A stretch of DNA of 64,000 bases from Diadophis punctatus similis (taxonomy: Eukaryota; Chordata; Lepidosauria; Squamata; Dipsadidae), in NCBI GenBank assembly GCA_023053685.1, contig JALIGW010000022.1, positions 3,549,479 through 3,613,478 of the forward strand. Reading direction: 5' to 3'. The position numbers were made by a program, and so were the translations under genes. The stretch's first letter is position 1, and the number at the start of each line of letters is the position of its first letter. The notes under the pieces are model-generated. The model did not search any database. It was not told the DNA's origin and worked only from the letters and a program-made list of their open reading frames with translations. This document shows positions 53,766 to 64,000 of this stretch, in pieces.

Positions 53766-54315
53766 AAAAAGGGAGAATTTGGCTGTCGTGCGTGCGACAC
53801 GCTTGCATTAAAGCGTTGAATATCATCTGCAACCGTGTCGGATTGCAGCTTCTGGTTAAACATATCATTTCTCATTTGCCTTAAAACTGACAGCTCCTCA
53901 CCCCCAGGGCAGGCTTGCAAGAGCTCCCTGGCAAGCTTGTTTATCTCTCGTTCCCCATCGTCCCCCCTCCCTCCCTCCCCACCTCTGTTTGCGTCTCAGA
54001 GTCCTGAACGTGTCTCGTCACCTTCATAGCTGGCCAGGGAGGAGAGCAATCCTTGGCTTTAATTAATGACTCTCATGGCAGGGATGAAATTAGACCTGTT
54101 TTTTTTTCTCGGCTGAAGCCAGCTTGTCCTCATTGCAAAGTTTATTTCACAAGGACAAGAGTTGTGCTTCTCAACCTTGGGACTTTTTGAGAGGGGTGGA
54201 CTTCAACTCCCAGAATTCTCCAGCCAGCGTGTTTTAAGATGGTGGACTTCAACTCCCAGAATTCCCCAGCCAGCATGCTTTAAGTGGTCCGGGCAACCCC
54301 CAAAATTAAAGGTGG

Positions 54316-54437
54316 TGTTGTGGCCTGTTGGCCGTCAGCCCCCCAATAGCCGAATCAGAGGAGGAGGAAGAGGCGTGGGAGTCAGGGTTACCATCAAAGC
54401 AACTTGAGAGCTCCGAGGGGGAAGAGGGAATGGAGCT

Positions 54438-54498
<61 letters not shown>

Positions 54499-54840
54499 CT
54501 GGAGGTGGCTGATGAGGAAGAGGAGGAACAGCTGGGTCCAGTGCCTGACGTGCGGATGCGCAGAAGGCAGAGGAGAGGAGAGCAATGGAAATCTATGAGC
54601 TGGTCCTCAGGACGGAAGAGCCACCGCTGCTAGCGAAGCCCCACCCTAGCTCCTAGGGGATAAAAGGCAGGGGATGGAGGTGAATAAATATGGCAGACAA
54701 CTATTCATCTCCCTGCCGGACAGAATTGTTAGCCTGCAGTGAGAGAGAAACTTTTTGCCGGGGCTGCTGGTGCTCCTAATAAAGGAATCATTGATTTAAC
54801 TTCAGAGCGTTTGTCGTGTTTGGAGAGCTGGGTCAGAACA
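54316..54840 (+). mobile_element. Solo LTR, copy 2
   Basis: Starts TGTTGTGGCC and ends GGGTCAGAACA, homologous to 43914-44495. It has a TATA-like GATAAAAGG at about 54659, AATAAA at 54778-54783 and an (AG)n tract at 54436-54497. Flanks GGTGG and GGCGG. Only the LTR remains. Confidence 0.7.
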
Positions 54841-55195
54841 GGCGGCCTCCCCTCCGAAGACCCCCCAAAGGTGACCTCCTGCTTTCTGTCCTATGCCTCT
54901 GTCTTTTCATCTGAGCTGTGATGGAAACGATTGTTCGTCCTGGAGAAAGTTGCTCGGGGACCCTGCATAAATATGTCATAAAGCATCCTTAATAATTCAT
55001 AGCCGCTTTGGAGAAAAGCGAAAGAACAAGGAAGGAACAGAACGGACAGAGGGAGGGAAGGAGGGAGGGAGGGAGGGAGACAGAACGGGGGGAGAGATTT
55101 TGGCTCTGCCTAGGCAGCTTCACGTCCAGCTGGTCCAGCGGGAATGAGATCCCCGTGGAAGGGATCGGTTGATTCTTCTTCCTGGCCTACTTACA

Positions 55196-56245
55196 GGTAG
55201 TCCTCGATTTATCGAGGCCAAAATTATTGTTGCTAAGCGAGACGTTTGTTAAGTGAGTTTTCATCACATTTTACGGCCTTTCTGGCCAAACTTGTGAAGC
55301 AAATCATTGCCGTTGTTCAGTTACCGTCGTGACCATGGGATTGCTGAAAGGGTCATAACTGTGAAAAACGGTCATAAGTCACGACGGTTGCAGCATCCCA
55401 CATGGTCACATGATCCAAATTCAGATGCTTGGCAAAGGACTCATATTTATGACGGTTGCAGTGTCCCGGGGTCACGCGATCCCCTTTTGCGAACTTCTGA
55501 CAAGCCAAGTCAATGGGGAAGCCAGATTCACTTAACAACCGGGTTACTCACTTAACAACTGCAGTGATTCACTTAATGATTGAAAGGTCATAAAATGGGG
55601 CAAAACTCACATAGCAATAGCACTTAGACTTATATATCACTTTACAGTGCTTTTTTACAGCCCTCTTTAAGCGGTTTACAGAGTCAGCCTCTTGCCCCCA
55701 ACAATCTGGGTCCTCATTTTACCGACCTCAGAAGGACAGAAGGCTGAGTCAACCTTGAGCCGGTCAGGATCAAACTGCTGGCAATGCTGCATTCGAACCA
55801 CTGCGCACCATGGGAGGGAGGGAGGGAGGGAGGGAGGGAAGAAGGAAGGAAGGAAGGAAGGAAGGAAGGAAGGAAGGAAGGAAGGAAGGAAGGAAGGAAG
55901 GAAGGAAGGAAGGAAGGAAGGAAGGAACAGCAATAGCATTTAGATTTGTATACCGCTTCACAGTGGTTTACATCCCTCTCTAAACGGTTTACAGTGTCAA
56001 CTGTAAACTCTTGCCCCCAACAATCTGGGTCCTCATTTTACCGACCTCGGAAGGACAGAAGGCTGAGTCAACCTTGAGCCTGATGAGATTCAATCTGCCA
56101 AATTGCAGGCAGCCGGCAGTCAGCAGAAGTAGCCGGCAGTCCTGCACTCTAACCACTGCGCCACCATGGCACTTAACAAGCATCTCACTTAGCAACAGAA
56201 AATTGGAACTCAATTGCAGTCCTAAATCGAGGACTACCTGTATTC
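55196..56245. mobile_element. Foldback element split by two SINE-A copies and a GGAA array
   Basis: Left part CAGGTAGTCCTCGATTTATC to about 55605; two minus-strand SINE-A copies (55606-55808 and 55928-56167) around (GGGA)n/(GGAA)n (55812-55927); right part 56168-56241 ending CGAGGACTACCTGTA. Confidence 0.7.
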
Positions 56246-56329
56246 ATGAAGTGGTCCTCCGCCGTTGAGCTCAACCGAAGCTTCCTTTCGGGGCTGGGAG
56301 ACCCCAATTTTCAAGCTGCTCTCGCTTTG

Positions 56330-56570
56330 CGGGTCCCAAAGGTGCTTTTTTCAAGAGACAAAACTGGACTTTCTGGTTTTTCTTTGAATACGTTTCGCTT
56401 CTCATCCGAGGAGCTTCTCCAGCTCTGGCTGGAAAGTGGAGAATCCAGCCAGAGCTGAAGAAGCTTCCCGGATGAGAAGCGAAACGTCTTCAAAGAAAAA
56501 CCAGAAAGTCCAGTTTTGCCTCTTGAAAAAGCACCTTTGGGACAACCGTGACCTGGCGGACTGAGAATCT
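56330..56570. mobile_element. Foldback element, GAAACGTCTTC family, copy 3
   Basis: Arms CCCAAAGGTGCTTTTTTCAA and ACGTTTCGCTTCTCATCCGA mirrored by TCCCGGATGAGAAGCGAAAC and AAAAGCACCTTTGGGACAA. It ends ACTGAGAATCTCC. Confidence 0.8.
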
Positions 56571-56578
56571 CCCTAGAC

Positions 56579-57008
56579 CAGGGTGTCAAACTGGATTTCT
56601 TCGAGCGCCGGGTCAGCATTGTGGTTCTCCTCCGCAGGCTGGCAGGGGGAGAAATGGGGGGGCCAGACAGGACGGACGCCTCCTGCAGCACTTTGCTAGC
56701 CAAAACAGGGCACTGGGGTGGGGTTCACGTTTTGACCGGCAGAGTGCTGCTTGGGGCCAGGGAGGCTGAAAACGGGCCGCACGGGGGCCTCCCAGCCCCT
56801 CCATGCAGCCTATTTTTGCCTGGCAGAGTGCTGCAGGAGGCCGTGTCATGGAGGCCGAAAACGCCCCCCCTCCCGATGACCCATTTTGGCCAGCAGAGGC
56901 ACCGCAGGCCGGTCCTTTGATATTTCCAGGCCGGCCCCGCGGGCCAGATTAAAGCACCCTGTGGGCTGGATCCGGCCCGCAGGCCTTGAGTTTGAGACCC
57001 CTGGGTTG
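56579..57008. mobile_element. hAT-type element (GTGTCAAACT family)
   Basis: Left CAGGGTGTCAAACT, right CTTGAGTTTGAGACCCCTG. CCCTAGAC flanks it at 56571-56578 and 57009-57016, allowing five extra bases at the right end. GC-rich interior with TGGATCCGGCCCGCAGGCC. Confidence 0.75.
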
Positions 57009-57087
57009 CCCTAGACATTTTGCTTTGTGGGTGTTGATCGGCCCAATGAGGACACGGAACTGGGGAGGGGGCGCAGGGCCTTGACCC

Positions 57088-57093
57088 TTTATT
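57088..57093 (-). promoter_or_regulatory. TMEM91: Probable TMEM91 poly(A) signal
   Basis: AATAAA on the minus strand, giving a 3' UTR of about 560 bases (57636 to about 57070) that is free of transposons. A hAT-type element starts about 60 bases further downstream. Confidence 0.6.
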
Positions 57094-57636
57094 GAGAAGC
57101 CCGGATGATCAGACCATCGCAGGCATGGCGGATTGAGTAGCTCTGTAGAAAAGGAGGCATGACCGAGGGGCACAAATAATTGGGGGCTTCGTAAGGGGTC
57201 CGGGCAAGCAAAGCAAACCTCTCTCTAAGCTGATGCCCTCCTGTGGGAAGCTCAACCTGCTTCCTCCAAGTCCCTTGAGTTCTCCTTGGCTGGACAGTCC
57301 CTCCTCAAAGCTCCAAGGACTGGTTGATGCCTCTCAACTAGATAAGTCCCAGGGGGTTGAACCTCAAATGAAGGCTAGTCTTCCAAGTTTCTGCTAGCCG
57401 CCTCGGTCCGTTTTTCGGTTCCTTGCAAGTGAACCTGCCACCGTGTCCTCTTGGGTCCAAGAGATTGTCCGTCTGAACACAACCCAGTTGGGTTGGTGTC
57501 CTTCTTCACAAGACCCAGGGTATGGGAATAGGTCTTCATGTCGTAATGTCTGCATTCGGTCACCCCCTTCCCTGTCCTACTCCATGGGGAGGCAAGGAAC
57601 AGGGTGACGAGTGGCTCGCTGTGGGGGGAGAAAGGC

Positions 57637-60460
<2,824 letters not shown>

Positions 60461-60631
60461 TGTGTGGGGGAAATTCTGGGTGCTTCTTGCTTAAGTGGTC
60501 CTCGCCCGTCGGTTACCTGGAAAAGCAATTTGAAACAGAAATCCGTTGCAAAGGACAAGCACCGGGACTACATCTCCCAGAATTCCTACCCGGTACAGCT
60601 ATAACTGACTTATTTCACTTACTGTATATAA

Positions 60632-61055
60632 GAGAGCCAGTTTGATGTAATGGTTAAGGTGCTGTCCTAGAAACCAGGAGACGGTGAGTTCTAGTCCCAC
60701 CTTAGGCATGAAAGCCAGTGGGGTGACTTTGGATCAATCACCAGGAGACGGTGAGTTCTAGTTCCATCTTGGCCATGAAAGCTGGCTGGGTGATTTTGAG
60801 CCAATCGCCAGGAGACAGAGAGTTCTAGTCCCACTTTAGGCATGAAAGTCACCGATTTGACTTTGGATGAATCACCAGGCAATGGTGAGTTCCAGTCCCA
60901 GCTTAGCCATAAAAAAACCAGCTGGCTGACTTTGGACTAGTCCCTCAGTCCAACTTACCTCAAAGGGTTGTTTTGGGTAAAATAATAAATAAATAAGGAA
61001 AGATGATTAGGTATATTCAACACCTTGAATTATTTAGAAAGTAATAAAGGTGGTG
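60632..61055 (+). mobile_element. SINE-B with four body units
   Basis: Head GAGCCAGTTTGATGTAATGG, then four body units (GTGAGTTCTAGTCCCACCTT and variants), then the 3' end CACCTTGAATTATTTAGAAA. Confidence 0.75.
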
Positions 61056-61062
61056 TAAAAAA

Positions 61063-61145
61063 CAGGGGTCTCCAACCTTGGCAACTTTAAGACTTGTGGA
61101 CTTCAACTCCCAGAGTCTTAAAGTTGCCAAGGTTGGAGACCCCTG
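61063..61145. mobile_element. 83-bp hAT-type palindromic element
   Basis: CAGGGGTCTCCAACCTTGGC and its exact inverse. GTGTAAAA lies at 61053-61060 and 61146-61153; two extra A bases follow the left copy. Confidence 0.8.
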
Positions 61146-61447
61146 GTGTAAAAATCAAATCGATTCATATACCTGGAATTCTGGGAGTCGCAGCCCAGCA
61201 GGGAGTTCTGGGAATTGTAGTTTTTAGATTGCGGAAAGCCACTTCCTGAAACCCACCCAACCAAACAAAGGCATGCCAAGTGGGGGGGGGGGTTTGCTGT
61301 TTTTTTGCAACCCTCCCAAAAGCCAATATGCTCCGTTTGCAACACCTAGCCATAAATAAACAACACCGAGTCCCCATTTCTATTTTCTATTTTGCTATTT
61401 CAGAGGCAAGGCAAGCTTCTGCGAATTCTAATCTCCATAAGAAAGAA

Positions 61448-61455
<8 letters not shown>

Positions 61456-61497
<42 letters not shown>
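61456..61497 (+). repeat. (CT)n microsatellite
   Basis: About 21 CT units. Confidence 0.9.
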
Positions 61498-61498
<1 letters not shown>

Positions 61499-61739
61499 GC
61501 TTTGCAACCGATACACTCATCCCCTCCAACCCCCAGGAGGAGGAGATGATTCACTTCCCATTAAAGAAGCCTCGAAGCCCCTTCTGTCTACAGGGAGCCC
61601 CCTTTGACTTATCTCCCCCTGCCCAGCTTCTCTGTTGCGCCGGCCTATCAGATCCCCCTCTCAGATGGTCTTGTGAATCCTTAAAACCCTGCCGGGAGAC
61701 ACAGCACCACGACTGGCTCTCCCGGGAAAGACCAACCAG

Positions 61740-62345
61740 AATGGAGATGCATTCAAGCTGTATTCTTGAATACAGCTCATCAGTCTGGAACCCTCACTAC
61801 ATATCAGACATTAACACAATTGAGAAAGTCCAGAGATATTTCACAAGAAGAGTATTACATTCCTCTGTTCACAACAGAATTCCTTATGAAACCAGACTTG
61901 AAATTTTGGGACTTCAAAATTTAGAACTCCGCCGCCTTCGATCTGACCTAAGTGTAGCTCACAAAATTATCTGCCTCAATGTCCTACCTGTTAATGACTA
62001 CTTCAGCTTCAACCGCAATAATACAAGAGCTCACAACAGATACAAACTGAATGTAAACCGCTCCAAACTTGATTGCAAAAAATTCGACTTCAACAACAGA
62101 GTTGTTAACGCCTGGAACACTTTACCTGACTCAGTAGTTTCTTCCCCAAACCCCCAAAACTTCAACCTCAGATTATCTACCATCGACCTCACCCCATTCC
62201 TAAGAGGTCATTAAGGGGCGTGCATAAGCGCACAATCGTGCCTACCGTTCCTGTCCTAATGTTCACATATATTTTTACCTCTTTTACTCTTATTCATGCT
62301 TGTACTATTACATATATATTCAATCATGTTTACTGTTTATACTTT
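61740..62345 (+). mobile_element. CR1/L3-like LINE, ORF2 C-terminal fragment
   Basis: An open stretch ends at 62214: [70 protein letters not shown] and LTPFLRGH, the C-terminus of a CR1-group reverse transcriptase. The 3' UTR follows. No start or catalytic motif remains. Confidence 0.85.
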
Positions 62346-62804
62346 GTTTATAATCATATATATGCTCGGAGATGCTGCTTGAAGATGTTGCCCAAGTGAG
62401 GACGTGGCAGTGAGTGTAAATGGGTTTGTGTCTGTGTGAAACAAGACCCCTGCAAACAAGAAAGACCCAGGAAATCTCTCTTGCCTTTTGAACCCAAACC
62501 ATGGACAGGAATGGCTGCTGGGGGTGGTGGTTGCTGCTTCCCCCCCTTCTTTCGCCCCCACCTCCGGCTCTTCTTCCCGACAAGGAAAATGCAGCTTTGC
62601 TGATAAAAGAATTTATGGAAAAACGAAGAAGTCTTTGAAGGTCCTGCCAGCAAAAATAAAAACCCCTCCCCTCCCCCAATATCTAGTGGGTTCAACTGGG
62701 GAATGCCTATATTGAGGAATGAATGGGCAGGAATAAACTGTCCTCTCGTTCTCATCTTGCAAAATTTATTGGATACGAGTCTGGGTAGTAGGTGGAGGAA
62801 TGAA

Positions 62805-62915
62805 GAAGGTGATTCACACAAAGTCACCCAGCCAGCTTTGGTGCCTAAGGTGGGACTAGAATTCACCATCTCCTGCTCATTGGCCCAAACTCATCCAACT
62901 CTCACTTGGTGAATT
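62805..62915 (-). mobile_element. SINE-B fragment
   Basis: AAAGTCACCCAGCCAGCTTT and GGTGGGACTAGAATTCACC. Confidence 0.65.
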
Positions 62916-63024
62916 AGGCAGAAAAGTCCATTTTGATCATCTCACAAAGGGTTCCTGATGCTGTGGCCGTTTCACAGCTTTGGTGCAATTCGGCTTTCAG
63001 CTCAGCAATGAATCTGGTGTGTGA

Positions 63025-63445
63025 ATCACCAGGAGACGGTGAGTTCTAGATCTGGCTTAGGCATGAAAGCTAGCTGGGTGACTTTGGGCCAATCACCAGG
63101 AGACGATGAATTCTAGTCCCGCCTTAGGCATGAAAGCCAACTGGGTGACTTTGGGCCAATCACCAGGAGAATGGGAGTTCTAGTCCAGCCTTAGGCATGA
63201 ATGCTGGCAGGGTGACTTTGAGCCAATCACCAGGTGACAGGGAGTTCTAGTCCCACCTTAGGCACAAAAGCCAACCCGATGAATTCAGATCAGTCCCTCC
63301 CTCTCTCTCTCAGCCCACCTCACAGGGATGTTGTTGTGGACCAGACAGGAAGAAGTAAAGGTGTATCGAATATGTTCACCGCCTTGAGTTATTTGTAATA
63401 ACAATAAAGGCGGGATGCCAATGAATAAATACTTAAATAAATAAA
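63025..63445 (+). mobile_element. SINE-B with four body units
   Basis: Four units start AATCACCAGGAGACGGTGAG or variants (63027, 63093, 63160, 63226). The 3' end CGCCTTGAGTTATTTGTAAT and AATAAAGGCGGGATGCC follow. Confidence 0.75.
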
Positions 63446-63449
63446 AAAG

Positions 63450-64000
63450 CGAGCCTGGGGCCTTGTTCTCCAAAACCCGGCTGCTGAGAATGCTAGCATA
63501 CAGCCAATACCAGGGGCGAGAAAGGGACCGGAGTTGAGAATTTAATGAGCCCCAACTGAGCCTCTTGCTAACAGAAGTACAAACAGTTTGCATTAAGTTA
63601 TTTCAAAGTGCTTATCTCGAGCCGGTAAATGAGCTGGAAAATGTGAAGCCTTTTTTTTTTTTTGCAGAATTACCACTGAGTACTGCAATTTATCAATTAG
63701 CAAGCTCTTTTGTTTCCCCCTGGTTTTTGTAGGTATTCTGGGATGAGTTACTTTTCCAGCATTCCTGTCCCCAGATTCCCCCCCCCCTTTGCTCCTTTTA
63801 ATTATCTCCAGCAAAACCGTTTTGGCCCCAATTCCTTTGCTTTATGTTCCCCGGGGGAGTTCCTTCCTTTGATTTTGTTTTTCCTCAATCAAGGACGGAT
63901 TGATTCCCTTGCAGCAAGGGGACTGCGGGGGTGTATGGGGGAGGGAGGCCGCCTTTTTTTAAACAGAAGAAGAGGGGGAAAGCCCAGAAATTATTAAATC
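63450..64000. other. Unassigned sequence at the window end
   Basis: No exon or repeat recognised. It lies upstream of TMEM91, in whose direction B9D2 and TGFB1 would be expected by comparison with human, but no exon of either is visible. Confidence 0.35.

Overview
The window is vertebrate nuclear DNA, most likely from an advanced snake. The organism call rests on genes with vertebrate exon-intron structure, on squamate-type tRNA-derived SINEs, BovB and CR1/L3-like LINE fragments, and on long (AATAG)n pentanucleotide arrays attached to LINE tails, a pattern reported for colubroid snakes. Species and chromosome cannot be read from the sequence. Four genes are recognisable, in the order and relative orientations I recall for human 19q13.2: B3GNT8 (+), BCKDHA (-), EXOSC5 (+) and TMEM91 (-). 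Each open reading frame was assembled by hand across its splice sites; all exon phases close and the lengths fit the families (424, 442, 223 and 239 residues). Layout: 1-174 is a CpG-rich exon with a good splice donor, probably the 5' UTR exon of B3GNT8; 175-11899 would be its repeat-filled intron; 11900-13184 carries the intronless B3GNT8 coding region. BCKDHA runs from 28093 down to 17456, with a probable poly(A) signal at 15788. It is head-to-head with EXOSC5 (29671 to 48348). The shared promoter interval holds two CpG-rich cores separated by a LINE tail and a pentanucleotide array. EXOSC5 intron 3 has the donor signature of a U12-type (minor spliceosome) intron. EXOSC5 and TMEM91 are tail-to-tail, separated by about 9 kb of repeats including a 1.3-kb ATTCT/ATTCC array and a solo LTR. 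TMEM91 lies at 60460 to 57637. The window ends in LINE and SINE debris. The genes are not a pathway: B3GNT8 is a Golgi glycosyltransferase, BCKDHA the mitochondrial branched-chain keto-acid dehydrogenase E1-alpha, EXOSC5 an RNA exosome core subunit, and TMEM91 a small CD225/dispanin membrane protein. More than half of the sequence is repeats: at least 15 pieces of a TA-flanked foldback element of about 385 bp, a set of short hAT-type palindromic elements whose target duplications fit nnnTAnnn, two SINE families, CR1, L3-like and BovB fragments, two solo LTRs, and many micro- and minisatellites that grew inside transposons. The most unusual features are a perfect 45-bp inverted copy of BCKDHA exon 7 inside BCKDHA intron 8, a 67-bp minisatellite with no length change that grew inside a SINE, about 12 telomere repeats in a TMEM91 intron, and filled and empty versions of one transposon site a few kilobases apart. 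I found no evidence for a wholly new biochemical system.
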